From assembly GCA_031969915.1 (NCBI GenBank), contig DALYJJ010000125.1, positions 1 to 17,826 of the forward strand: DNA of 17,826 nt, read 5' to 3'. The DNA comes from DALYJJ01 sp031969915. GTDB taxonomy: Bacteria; Acidobacteriota; Terriglobia; Bryobacterales; Bryobacteraceae. The position numbers were made by a program, and so were the translations under genes. The notes under the pieces were generated by a model. It was not told the DNA's origin. It did no database searches and was given only the letters and a program-made list of their open reading frames with translations. Below, one piece after another: positions 1 to 7,376 of this stretch (within the stretch, counting starts at the first letter, position 1; each line of letters begins with the position of its first letter).

Positions 1-1
1 C

Positions 2-907
2 GAGTCCGTCGCCCGTTACTACTACGATCTCGGCTACGGTTACCTCTGTCCCACAATGGTCACCGCCAGCCCCGAAGCGTACGAGTCCAACCTCCCCGTC
101 TTCCGCGCCGCGCGCGACCATGCCTGGGGCCAGGGCATCCTGCCGCCCCATCTGGAAGGCCCCTTTCTGGCCCCTGAGTGCATCGGTGCGCACAACCCGG
201 CGCTGCGCCGCGACCCCACCGTCGAATTCGCCGCCCAGCTCATCGAGTGGTCCCAGGGCTTCATCGGATGGCTCACCCTCGCCGCCGAACGCCCCGGCGC
301 GATCGAAACCATCCGCTTCCTCGCGTCCCAGGGCATTGTCGTCTCGCTCGGTCACGAAAACCCCGCCGCCGAGCAGATTCAGGCCGCTCTCGAGGCCGGC
401 GCGAGCGGGTTCACGCACGTCCTCAACGCGGCAACCCGCGACAAGTTCGGCGCCAAGGATCTCCGCGTCGTCGCCAAGTTCACGGACCGCCGCGCGTACT
501 CGATGATCATCCCCGATGCGATCCACGTCCCCGAGTACGCCGTGAAGCTGATGACGGACGGCAAAGGCCCCGACAAGGTCGTCTACGTCGCCGACGAAAG
601 CCCGCTCCTCGGCGCGCCGGAGAACACGAAGGCCACTCTCTGGGGCCGCGAATTCGAGATCCGCCGCGACGAAGCGGGCCGCATCCGCTCCTATGATCTG
701 AGCGGCTCATGCACTTCGCTCATTGAGTGCATGAACATCGCGCTCCACTGGGGCATTCCCGCGGAAACCATCGAGCGCGCCGTCACCACCAACGCCGAGG
801 CCTTCCTCCAACCGTCCCTCACGCGACTCGGGATCCGCCTCCCCAAGGCCGCCCCACACGCAAAGGGCGTTGCTCTGCAAAACGGCGCCTATACTCCCGT
901 ACAGTGA
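2..907 (+). CDS. nagA: N-acetylglucosamine-6-phosphate deacetylase-like amidohydrolase (5' partial)
   Basis: The frame is open to the left window edge, so the start is missing; 301 residues are visible. NagA enzymes are cytoplasmic metal-dependent hydrolases that remove acetate from GlcNAc-6-phosphate. Landmarks match E. coli NagA in order and spacing: the metal-ligand Glu in HLEGPF (codon 155-157), His in LGHEN (353-355), His in THVLNA (416-418), His in DAIHV and the catalytic Asp in VADE (593-595). The two central histidines are 21 residues apart, as in E. coli (195/216). There are oddities. DG before the substrate His is DA, the usual TDA is ADE, and FNAM is LNAA. The C-terminus also lacks the common G-x-x-ADL strand. 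The family call is firm. The exact substrate is less sure, and a NagA paralogue with another N-acyl sugar phosphate is possible. It is the first visible gene of an operon with a ROK protein 15 nt downstream. Confidence 0.82.
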   Translation, partial: ESVARYYYDLGYGYLCPTMVTASPEAYESNLPVFRAARDHAWGQGILPPHLEGPFLAPECIGAHNPALRRDPTVEFAAQLIEWSQGFIGWLTLAAERPGAIETIRFLASQGIVVSLGHENPAAEQIQAALEAGASGFTHVLNAATRDKFGAKDLRVVAKFTDRRAYSMIIPDAIHVPEYAVKLMTDGKGPDKVVYVADESPLLGAPENTKATLWGREFEIRRDEAGRIRSYDLSGSCTSLIECMNIALHWGIPAETIERAVTTNAEAFLQPSLTRLGIRLPKAAPHAKGVALQNGAYTPVQ

Positions 908-911
908 TTTC

Positions 912-916
912 AAGGA
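912..916 (+). promoter_or_regulatory. Ribosome binding site of the ROK gene
   Basis: AAGGA lies in the 15-nt gap after the NagA-like stop, 6 nt before the ATG at 923. It fixes that start over in-frame alternatives and indicates independent translation initiation within a shared transcript. Confidence 0.6.
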
Positions 917-922
917 CCAACC

Positions 923-2308
923 ATGCACCTGCCGATCCCCGCCGTCGCACCTGTCCTCGACCCCGAGTTCCGCCCCGCCGCTCTCGCCTGGCGATGGTTC
1001 GCGAAGGAAGCGCATGCCAACCCCGAACCGATTCGCATTGCGGTGGAACAGGGTGACGGCTCCACCCATGTGTTCCAGCGCACCATCCCGCGCGCCGTGA
1101 CGCCGGAACAGACCGCCGTCAACCTCCGGTTCCTCGAGCGCGAGGTCAAGTTCCTGCTCTGGGCCGTCGGCGGCTGCCGCATTCACCTGGACACGCCCGA
1201 ACTCCTCGCCGGCCTGCTGCGGGATTATCTCTATCGCTACTCGCCCGCGCGCCTGTTCGACATCGACATCATGGGGCCCATCATCTACGGCAAGCCCTTT
1301 GAGATCGTGCACGCCCCCGGCGCGGCCTTCCCGAGCGAACACCGCACTACGCTTCCCCTGGGACGCCATACCGGCGGCTGCCGCGTGGCGATCGACAAGG
1401 GCGCCTCCGACATCAAGGCCTACGCGGAACAGGATGGCCGCCCCACGTTCGCCTCCGAGTTCAAGTGGGACCCCAAGCCGCAAACCGACCCCGCCTACCA
1501 CTACGAACACATCCGTCATGCCCTGCGGGCCGCCGCCGCCACGCTGCCCCGCGTGGATGCCATCGGCGTCTCTTCCGCCGGCGTCTATGTGAACAATGAG
1601 CCGCGCGTCGCGTCCTTGTTCAGGGGCATCCCGCGCGAGTTATTCACATCCGAAATCGTTCCCCTCTACCACCGCATCAAGGCCGAGTTCGGCAACATCC
1701 CGGTGGTCGTCGCCAACGACGGTTCGGTCTCCGCCCTCGCCGGCTCCATGTCGCTCAACACGAACCGCGTCCTCGGCCTGGCCTTCGGCTCCAGCCTCGC
1801 CGCGGGCTACGTCGATGGGGCGGGCAACATCACCACCTGGCTCGACGAACTCGCCTTTGTACCCATCGACATGAACCCGCTCGCGCCCGCCGACGAGTGG
1901 TCCTCCGACCGCGGCTGCGGAGTCCAGTACCTGTCCCAACAGGCCGTCAACCGCCTGCTCCCGGCCGCCGGAATCGAACTCCCCTCGTCCATGGGCGTCC
2001 CCGAGAAACTTGAGCAGGTCCAGGCGCTGATGAAGCAAGGCGATCGGCGCGCCGAATCGATCTACCAGACCATCGGCGCCTACTTCGGATACGCCCTCGC
2101 CCATTACGCCAATTACTACGACATCGGCACGGTGCTCGTCATGGGCCGCGTCACCACCGGCGAGGGTGGCGACATCATCCTCCGCGTGGCGAACCAGGTG
2201 CTTGCCGCCGAGTTCCCCGGCCTCTCCATCGACGTCCGCCTCCCGGACGAAAAGAGCCGCCGCGTCGGCCAGGCCGCCGCCGCCGCATCGCTGCCACGAA
2301 TCGCATGA
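923..2308 (+). CDS. Long ROK-family sugar kinase-like protein (461 aa)
   Basis: The C-terminal two thirds are ROK/ASKHA-like. A phosphate-1 loop sits around residues 151-165 (IDKGASDIK, D158), GVSSAG at 215-220, and the putative catalytic Asp in NDGSVSALAG at D266. A second glycine-rich segment, LAFGSSLAAG, is at 286-295, and C-terminal GRV..GEGGD near 408-416. Usual ROK proteins are about 300 residues. This one has about 145 extra N-terminal residues with no motif I can name, including REVKFLLW...GG and RLFDIDIMGPIIYG. The ROK zinc site is degraded: only one Cys remains (RGCGVQ, 331-333) and the E-x-GH His is replaced. ROK kinases phosphorylate hexoses or GlcNAc, so a role feeding the NagA-like neighbour is plausible but inferred. 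There is no N-terminal HTH, so it is not a ROK repressor. Its end overlaps the amidase start by ATGA. Confidence 0.75.
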   Translation: MHLPIPAVAPVLDPEFRPAALAWRWFAKEAHANPEPIRIAVEQGDGSTHVFQRTIPRAVTPEQTAVNLRFLEREVKFLLWAVGGCRIHLDTPELLAGLLRDYLYRYSPARLFDIDIMGPIIYGKPFEIVHAPGAAFPSEHRTTLPLGRHTGGCRVAIDKGASDIKAYAEQDGRPTFASEFKWDPKPQTDPAYHYEHIRHALRAAAATLPRVDAIGVSSAGVYVNNEPRVASLFRGIPRELFTSEIVPLYHRIKAEFGNIPVVVANDGSVSALAGSMSLNTNRVLGLAFGSSLAAGYVDGAGNITTWLDELAFVPIDMNPLAPADEWSSDRGCGVQYLSQQAVNRLLPAAGIELPSSMGVPEKLEQVQALMKQGDRRAESIYQTIGAYFGYALAHYANYYDIGTVLVMGRVTTGEGGDIILRVANQVLAAEFPGLSIDVRLPDEKSRRVGQAAAAASLPRIA

Positions 2309-3771
2309 GCACTCGCCGCGACTTCCTTGTTCTTACCGCGTCCGCTCCTCTCGCCGCCCAGCCGCGAGAGGACGACCTCTGCTTCCTCACCGCCGTCGAG
2401 ATGACGCGGCTGCTGCGCCTAAAGAAGCTCTCCGCGCGGGAACTCCTCTCGGCGCACCTCCGGCAGATCGAGCGCCTCAACCCCAAGTTGAACGCCATCC
2501 CCACGCTCGTCCCGGAGCAAGCCGAAGCCGCCGCCAGGCGGGCCGATGAGGCCCTGGCCCGAGGCGCGACGACGGGCATTCTGCACGGACTTCCGATCGC
2601 CCACAAGGATCTGGTCAACACCAAAGGCATCCGCACCACCTACGGCTCGCCCCTCTTCAAGGATTTCGTCCCCGACCAGGACGACCTCATCGTCGAGCGC
2701 ATTCGCGACGCCGGCGCGATCTCGATCGGCAAGACCAACACGCCCGAATTCGGCGCCGGCTCCCAGACGTTCAATACCGTCTTCGGCGCAACTCGCAACC
2801 CGTACGACCCATCGAAGACGTGCGGCGGGTCAAGCGGCGGCGCGGCGGTCGCGCTGGCCACCGGCATGCTCCCCATCGCGGACGGCAGCGACATGGGCGG
2901 CTCCCTCCGCAATCCCGCCGCGTTCACCAATGTCGTCGGCTTCCGCCCGTCTCCCGGCCGCGTCCCGAACGCCAAAGGGCTGTTCCCATGGTTCACCCTT
3001 GCCACGGAAGGCCCGATGGCCCGCAACGTCCCGGATCTGCTCCTGCTGCTCCGCGCCATCATGGGTCCCCATCCGGCGTCCCCGCTCTCCCTCCCCGAAA
3101 CGGGCGCTTCCTACAACCGTCCGTTGGAACGCAGCTTCCGGGGAACACGGGTCGCCTGGTTCCAGGACCTCGGCGGCGTGCCCTTCGACCCACGCGTCAC
3201 CGCCGCTGTCAACGCGCAACGCAAGGTCTTCGAATCTCTCGGCTGTATCGTCGAGCAGGCCGAGCCCGATTTCACCGGCGCGGACTTCGCCTTCAAGACG
3301 CTGCGCGCCTGGAACACCGCGGCCAACCACGGCGAACGCATCAAGACCCAACGCGCCGCCTACAAGGACACCATCGTTCAGGAGGCCGAAGCCGGCTGGC
3401 GGCTCACCGGCGCCGACATTGCCCGCGCCGAAGCCCTCAAGGGCCAGGTCTGGCGCCGCTTCCAGCAGTTCCTGGCGCGCTACGAGTTCTTCGTTCTTCC
3501 CACCACGCAAGTTCCTCCCTTCGACGTCGCGCTTCCCTTCCCCGCCGATGTCGCGGGCCGGAAGTTCGAAAACTACATCGATTGGATGAAGGCCTGCTGG
3601 TACATCTCCGTGCCCGGCAACCCGGCGATCTCCGTCCCTGCCGGCTTCACACCCGAGGGCCTTCCCGTGGGCCTTCAAATCGCCGGCCGCTACCACGCCG
3701 ACTTCAGCGTTCTGCAACTGGCCTACGCGTTTGAACAGGCCACCGGTTACGGCAAGCGGCGTCCGCGGTAG
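2305..3771 (+). CDS. Tat-exported amidase-signature family hydrolase
   Basis: This 488-residue protein carries the complete Ser-cisSer-Lys triad of the amidase signature family. K101 is in GLPIAHKD, cis-Ser S176 in the CGGSSGG glycine-serine segment, and nucleophile S200 in DMGGSLR; the 24-residue spacing between the serines equals that in FAAH. The family hydrolyses linear amide bonds. Without GatB/GatC nearby, and with an export signal, this is not the tRNA amidotransferase subunit. The N-terminus MSTRRDFLVLTASA resembles a twin-arginine signal with RRDFL, so the enzyme is probably periplasmic, although the hydrophobic stretch is short. The start codon sits in an ATGA overlap with the ROK gene, indicating translational coupling. 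The 3' end overlaps the convergent gene by 25 nt. The substrate is unknown. Confidence 0.88.
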   Translation: MSTRRDFLVLTASAPLAAQPREDDLCFLTAVEMTRLLRLKKLSARELLSAHLRQIERLNPKLNAIPTLVPEQAEAAARRADEALARGATTGILHGLPIAHKDLVNTKGIRTTYGSPLFKDFVPDQDDLIVERIRDAGAISIGKTNTPEFGAGSQTFNTVFGATRNPYDPSKTCGGSSGGAAVALATGMLPIADGSDMGGSLRNPAAFTNVVGFRPSPGRVPNAKGLFPWFTLATEGPMARNVPDLLLLLRAIMGPHPASPLSLPETGASYNRPLERSFRGTRVAWFQDLGGVPFDPRVTAAVNAQRKVFESLGCIVEQAEPDFTGADFAFKTLRAWNTAANHGERIKTQRAAYKDTIVQEAEAGWRLTGADIARAEALKGQVWRRFQQFLARYEFFVLPTTQVPPFDVALPFPADVAGRKFENYIDWMKACWYISVPGNPAISVPAGFTPEGLPVGLQIAGRYHADFSVLQLAYAFEQATGYGKRRPR

Positions 3772-4076
3772 AGATAGCACCAGGCGAGGCGATCGCCCCC
3801 GACCGTCTGGACCGCGAGTTCCTCCCGCGCGAACTCATCGCCTTCGTACTGGTCCAGGATCGCCAGCAGCGGGGGTGCCACTTCGTAGACCTCCCCGTCA
3901 ACGCGGTCCTGTTCACCGGGCCTCTGCGTCAGCCCAGGGTACGCCCCCAGGTGGTGCTTGCGTCCCAGCACCCAGCCAGGCGACACGAAACGCCCTTGCG
4001 TCCGCAGGCAAACGGCCATGGGATGTTCGGAGTCGCTCTTGAGGGTACCGTAGACGAAGAGAAGGGAGCGGTTCAC
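3747..4076 (-). CDS. Gamma-glutamylcyclotransferase-like (AIG2/GGACT) family protein
   Basis: This small 109-residue protein has the family fold signature: N-terminal FVYGTLK (residues 7-13), which forms the substrate-binding loop, and LDQYEGDEF with the likely catalytic acid E78. Family members cyclise gamma-glutamyl or gamma-glutamylamine substrates to 5-oxoproline, but bacterial members are often uncharacterised. It starts at GTG (4076), 13 nt after the stop of the zinc-ribbon gene; that stop lies within a TAAGGG that can serve as the ribosome binding site, so the two genes are probably co-transcribed. Its last 25 nt overlap the 3' end of the amidase on the other strand. The family call is good and the physiological substrate unknown. 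Confidence 0.85.
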   Translation of the reverse strand: MNRSLLFVYGTLKSDSEHPMAVCLRTQGRFVSPGWVLGRKHHLGAYPGLTQRPGEQDRVDGEVYEVAPPLLAILDQYEGDEFAREELAVQTVGGDRLAWCYLYRGRRLP

Positions 4077-4089
4077 CGCCAGCCGGCCC

Positions 4090-4851
4090 TTACACGCGCC
4101 GGATGGGCATCGGGCGCGCTTCCACCTGTTCGTCCACGGCGGTCGCCGGCAGGTAGTAGACCAGGCGTCCGCAGCTTTCGCAGAACATGAGCTGATCGCC
4201 CTTCCGCAGTTCCTGGAAGAACTGGGGGCGGAGCATCATGTGACAGGCCGTGCAGCGTCCTTCGGTGGCATCGGCGGTAATCACCGGCGAGTTCCATTTC
4301 TTTCGAATGCGCGCGTAGGCGGTGGCCATCGGCTTCGTCAGTTGTCCCAACGCCTCCTGCCGCTGCGCCCGGTACTCGGTAAGCTGCTTCTGATCGACGG
4401 CCGTGCGGTCCCGGGCTTCCGCCTTCTCGCCCTCCACTTGCACCTTCTCTTTTTTCAGCGCCTCTTCGGCCGCCTTCACGTTCTTGTCGAGAGGCTCCGA
4501 TTCGGTCATCAACTCCAGAATGCGGTCCTCCGCCTTGCGGATTTCCTTCTCGCAATACTCGATCTCGTGTTGGAAGGCGCGGTACTGCTCGTTCGTCTTC
4601 GCGCCCAGCATCTGGTCGCGAAGCTTGGAGATCTTCTGCTGCTGCGTCTGGATGTCGCCTTCGCGGGTCTTGCGCTCCTTCTGATTCGCACTGAGCGCGG
4701 CGCGGTCCGCTTCGAGCCGCCGGAGGTGGCTCTCGAGCGCCTTCTCGATCTGGGCGATATGCCGGGGCAGTTGCGCCACTTCGCGTTCGAGTTCCGCGAT
4801 GCGCTGGTCAAGACTCTGCAGGTCGAGAAACAGCTTCACTTCCGGATGCAT
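4090..4851 (-). CDS. Coiled-coil protein with C4-type zinc ribbon (DUF164/CdsZ-like)
   Basis: The 253-residue protein is almost entirely charged coiled coil from about residue 5 to 185. It contains the family-typical KTNEQYRAFQHEIEY segment near 86-99. It ends in a zinc ribbon with C200-x2-C203 and C224-x2-C227, 20 residues apart. Such proteins are cytoplasmic and often have vague annotations as nucleic-acid-binding zinc-ribbon proteins. I chose the ATG at 4851 because AGGG lies about 7 nt upstream and homologous N-termini start near MHPEVKLFLDLQSLD. An in-frame ATG at 4887 would add 12 residues and has no ribosome binding site. It is first in a two-gene unit with the GGCT-like gene and divergent from the TPR operon. 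Confidence 0.85.
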   Translation of the reverse strand: MHPEVKLFLDLQSLDQRIAELEREVAQLPRHIAQIEKALESHLRRLEADRAALSANQKERKTREGDIQTQQQKISKLRDQMLGAKTNEQYRAFQHEIEYCEKEIRKAEDRILELMTESEPLDKNVKAAEEALKKEKVQVEGEKAEARDRTAVDQKQLTEYRAQRQEALGQLTKPMATAYARIRKKWNSPVITADATEGRCTACHMMLRPQFFQELRKGDQLMFCESCGRLVYYLPATAVDEQVEARPMPIRRV

Positions 4852-4939
4852 GGAATGCCCTAGTCTACCATGCACCCTGAGCTGCACTCTTCGATCGGCG
4901 GGCTCAGACTCCTGTTACATGACTTGGCCCGCGACCCCA

Positions 4940-4968
4940 TTGTCCCCGCATCCAGTTGCCGATATAGT
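4940..4968 (+). promoter_or_regulatory. Sigma70-type promoter of the TPR operon
   Basis: TTGTCC (4940-4945) and TATAGT (4963-4968) are separated by exactly 17 nt, matching 4/6 and 5/6 of the consensus. Transcription would begin near 4975, leaving a short leader that contains the strong ribosome binding site AAGGGGAGG (4976-4984), 6 nt before the ATG at 4991. This is sequence inference only. Confidence 0.5.
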
Positions 4969-4990
4969 TGAGGGAAAGGGGAGGCCCGCC

Positions 4991-5776
4991 ATGGTTTCCA
5001 TCAGAACCGTCCCTTGCGCCGCGATCCTATGCGCCGTGGGGGCGCTGGCAGCGGGGCAGGAAACGACGGTCGCGCGCGGCAGCGTGCCGCCGGCCGAAAC
5101 GCGCGCCGTCGAGCCACCCGCGAAGCCCGTCACACCCGAGGTGCGTGGCGACATCTTCATGGCCCGCAAAATGTACCGCGAGGCGATCGAGATCTACAAG
5201 CCGCTGCTGCTCAAGAGCCCAATCATCCACAACAAAGTGGGGATTGCCTATCACCAGACCGGAGACCTTGAAAGCGCGCGAAGATATTACGAGCGCGCCA
5301 TCCGCCTGGACTCCAAATACGCCGAGGCGATCAACAACCTGGGCACCATTCACTACGCGCGGAAGAGCTACCGGCGCGCCGTTTCCCAGTACCAGAAGGC
5401 GCTGCGGCTGACTCCGAACTCGGCTTCCATCCACAGCAACCTGGGCACCGCCTACTTCGCCCGCAGGAACTACAGGGAAGCGTCTGCCGCCTACCAGCGC
5501 GCCCTGGAACTGGATCCCGAGGTCTTTGAGCATCGCAACTCCGCCGGCGTTCTCCTGCAGGAGCGGACGGTCGAGGAGCGCGCGAAGTTTTACTTCTACA
5601 TGGCCAAGACGTACGCCAAGGCCGGGGTGCAGGAACGTGCGCTGATCTACATCCGCAAGGCTCTCGAGGAGGGCTTCAAGGAGAAAACCAGGTTCGTCGA
5701 GGACGCCGACTTCGCGTCGCTGCAGGAACTGCCGGAGTTTAAGGACCTGATGACCCGGCAAACGCGTGTTCTTTAG
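4991..5776 (+). CDS. Secreted TPR repeat protein
   Basis: This 261-residue protein has an N-terminal signal peptide (residues 1 to about 22, AILCAVGALAAGQ) and then a proline-rich linker. Tandem tetratricopeptide repeats follow, at about 53-75 (partial), 77-109, 111-143, 145-177 and 197-230, each with the A..Y...G....A...Y..AL...P pattern. It closes with DADFASLQELPEFKDLM, a tail often seen in acidobacterial TPR proteins. TPRs bind protein partners; the partner is unknown. I chose the ATG at 4991 for its strong ribosome binding site and signal peptide; the frame stays open upstream to 4799 but that extension would destroy the signal peptide. Its last 11 nt overlap the next gene, so the two are co-expressed and probably act together in the periplasm. 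Confidence 0.85.
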   Translation: MVSIRTVPCAAILCAVGALAAGQETTVARGSVPPAETRAVEPPAKPVTPEVRGDIFMARKMYREAIEIYKPLLLKSPIIHNKVGIAYHQTGDLESARRYYERAIRLDSKYAEAINNLGTIHYARKSYRRAVSQYQKALRLTPNSASIHSNLGTAYFARRNYREASAAYQRALELDPEVFEHRNSAGVLLQERTVEERAKFYFYMAKTYAKAGVQERALIYIRKALEEGFKEKTRFVEDADFASLQELPEFKDLMTRQTRVL

Positions 5777-7343
5777 GGCGCGGCTACTGCCGCTCCTTGT
5801 CCTCGGCCTGGTCCTCGGCCTGCTTCTGCCTGGTTGCCGGAAGGCAGCCGTGCCGGTGCGCGATGTCGAGCGGGTGGCCATCCTTCCATTTGAAAACCTG
5901 ACCGGCGACGCCTCGGCCGATTGGCTGGCGCGCGGCTTCCCGGCGATCCTGGCATCGCAGTGGGCAGGCTCGAAATCGATGCATGCCTTCCCCGCGGCAA
6001 GCGCCCGCGACGCGTATGCAAACCGGGCGACGCGCCTCCTGCATGGCTATCTCCGCCGCGACACCGGTGCGGGCCGCCTCCTGGTGGCCTCGCTCGAGGA
6101 TCTCGCCTCGGTGCGCTCCGTGTCCCGGTTCGAAATTCCCGCGGGGAACTGGTTCGAGGCTGCCCGCCGCCTGGCTTCCGACGTCGATCCGTCCGCGCGC
6201 CCTTTTCCTGTCTCCCGGCCCGAACTGATTCCCGCGCTTCTGGAGGCACGCACCCCCGCGCTGGCGGAAGCGGTGGCGAAGGACCCCTCGTTCGCCGCCG
6301 CGCACCTGGCGCTGGTGCGGCAGTTGGGAACGGCGGGCCAGCGCGCCGAAGCGCTGGAAACCGCGCGCCGGGCGCTCGCGGCGAAACTCCCCGCCATCGA
6401 GGAAGCCGAGATGCGCCTCGTGATCAGCGCCTTGGAAAACGACCTGCCCGGCCGGAGAAAGGCCGCCGAATCCCTGGCGGCGCTCCGGCCCTCGGACGCC
6501 GATATCGCCGTCGGCGCGGCCCTGCTCGCCACCAACACCGGCGACCAGACCAAGGCCGTCGCCCTTTTCGAAGGCGCCCAGCGATCGGACCCGGGCAACG
6601 CGGACCTTTGGAATCAGGCCGGCTACGCGGCCGCCTACGCAGGCGACTTCGATAAGGCGCGGAGCATGATCGGCCGGTACCGCGCCATGCTGCCCGCGAG
6701 CGCCAATCCGCTCGATTCCCTTGGCGACGTTCATTTCCGCTTCGGCCGGCTCAAGGAGGCCGAACAGCTCTACCTGGACGCCTACCAGACCAGTCCCACG
6801 TTTGGCGGCGGGCTCGCGCTGTGGAAGGCCGCCCTCGCCGCGCACCTGGCAGGCGACGCCAAGGCGGCCGCCACGCACGCCGCACGCTTCCTGGAACAGC
6901 GTGAGAAGGCGGGCGACCCCACCGCCCCCCTGCGGCGCGCCCGGTGGGAGTATCTGTCGGGAAATCGAGACGCCGCGCTCGCACGGCTGGCCAACCTCAG
7001 CGGGCCGCTGCCGGCGCTGCTGGCCGCTGCATGGCGCGCCGACGTCTCAGGCGCGGGCTCATTCGCGAAGCCGGAACAGAAGGCGGCTTACGCACTCGAA
7101 CTGCTCCTGCGGCGGCGGTTCCAGGAAGCCGAGCCGCTGCTCCGCGAGATCAAGGCGACGCCCAATCGGGAGATCTCCGACAAAGCCGGGTTCCTGCTTG
7201 CCGGAGCACTCCTGGAACTGGGCCGCAAACAAGAGGCCGCTCCGGTGCTGGCCTATTGGCCCATCCCGGATTCCGACCCGGATCCGCTCTTCGAGACGCT
7301 CGCCTTGCCGCGCATCGCCCAATGGAAGCGGGCTCTCCGCTAG
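5766..7343 (+). CDS. TPR lipoprotein with N-terminal TolB_N/FlgO-like segment
   Basis: The 525-residue protein starts with a lipoprotein signal peptide: FFRAR, a leucine-rich core, then lipobox LPGC with the lipidated C24. Residues 35-60 (VERVAILPFENLTGDASADWLARGF) resemble the segment found before TPR arrays in many Acidobacteria and in FlgO/TolB-N-like domains. From about residue 150 on, helical TPR-like repeats rich in A, L and E run to the end. The start is GTG at 5766. TGA codons in frame at 5748 and 5751 rule out a longer protein. The nearest AAGGA is about 20 nt away, so initiation probably depends on coupling with the preceding gene, which it overlaps by 11 nt. Function unknown; an envelope assembly or scaffold role is a guess. 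Confidence 0.8.
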   Translation: MFFRARLLPLLVLGLVLGLLLPGCRKAAVPVRDVERVAILPFENLTGDASADWLARGFPAILASQWAGSKSMHAFPAASARDAYANRATRLLHGYLRRDTGAGRLLVASLEDLASVRSVSRFEIPAGNWFEAARRLASDVDPSARPFPVSRPELIPALLEARTPALAEAVAKDPSFAAAHLALVRQLGTAGQRAEALETARRALAAKLPAIEEAEMRLVISALENDLPGRRKAAESLAALRPSDADIAVGAALLATNTGDQTKAVALFEGAQRSDPGNADLWNQAGYAAAYAGDFDKARSMIGRYRAMLPASANPLDSLGDVHFRFGRLKEAEQLYLDAYQTSPTFGGGLALWKAALAAHLAGDAKAAATHAARFLEQREKAGDPTAPLRRARWEYLSGNRDAALARLANLSGPLPALLAAAWRADVSGAGSFAKPEQKAAYALELLLRRRFQEAEPLLREIKATPNREISDKAGFLLAGALLELGRKQEAAPVLAYWPIPDSDPDPLFETLALPRIAQWKRALR

Positions 7344-7360
7344 CGTCCCTCAGCGCGCCG

Positions 7361-7374
7361 TGCGCCGGTAGGCG
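7361..7374. terminator. Possible small bidirectional hairpin between convergent genes
   Basis: GCGCC-GGTA-GGCGC forms a 5-bp GC stem with a 4-nt loop in the 33-nt gap between the convergent lipoprotein and M16 genes. CCTATTT follows on the plus strand. The stem is short and the region GC-rich, so this is weak. Confidence 0.25.
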
Positions 7375-7376
7375 CC

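Noticed and set aside
707..1519. Antisense open frame of 270 codons across the NagA-like and ROK genes
   Set aside because: It spans two real genes and their junction and shows no family motif.
2830..3780. Antisense open frame of 316 codons opposite the amidase
   Set aside because: The amidase triad is intact on the plus strand; the antisense frame is G/A/E-rich shadow.
5784..6878. Long antisense open frame of 364 codons opposite the TPR lipoprotein
   Set aside because: Composition is R/G/A-rich shadow coding typical of GC-rich DNA; no domain, and the plus-strand gene has a clear lipobox and TPR pattern.
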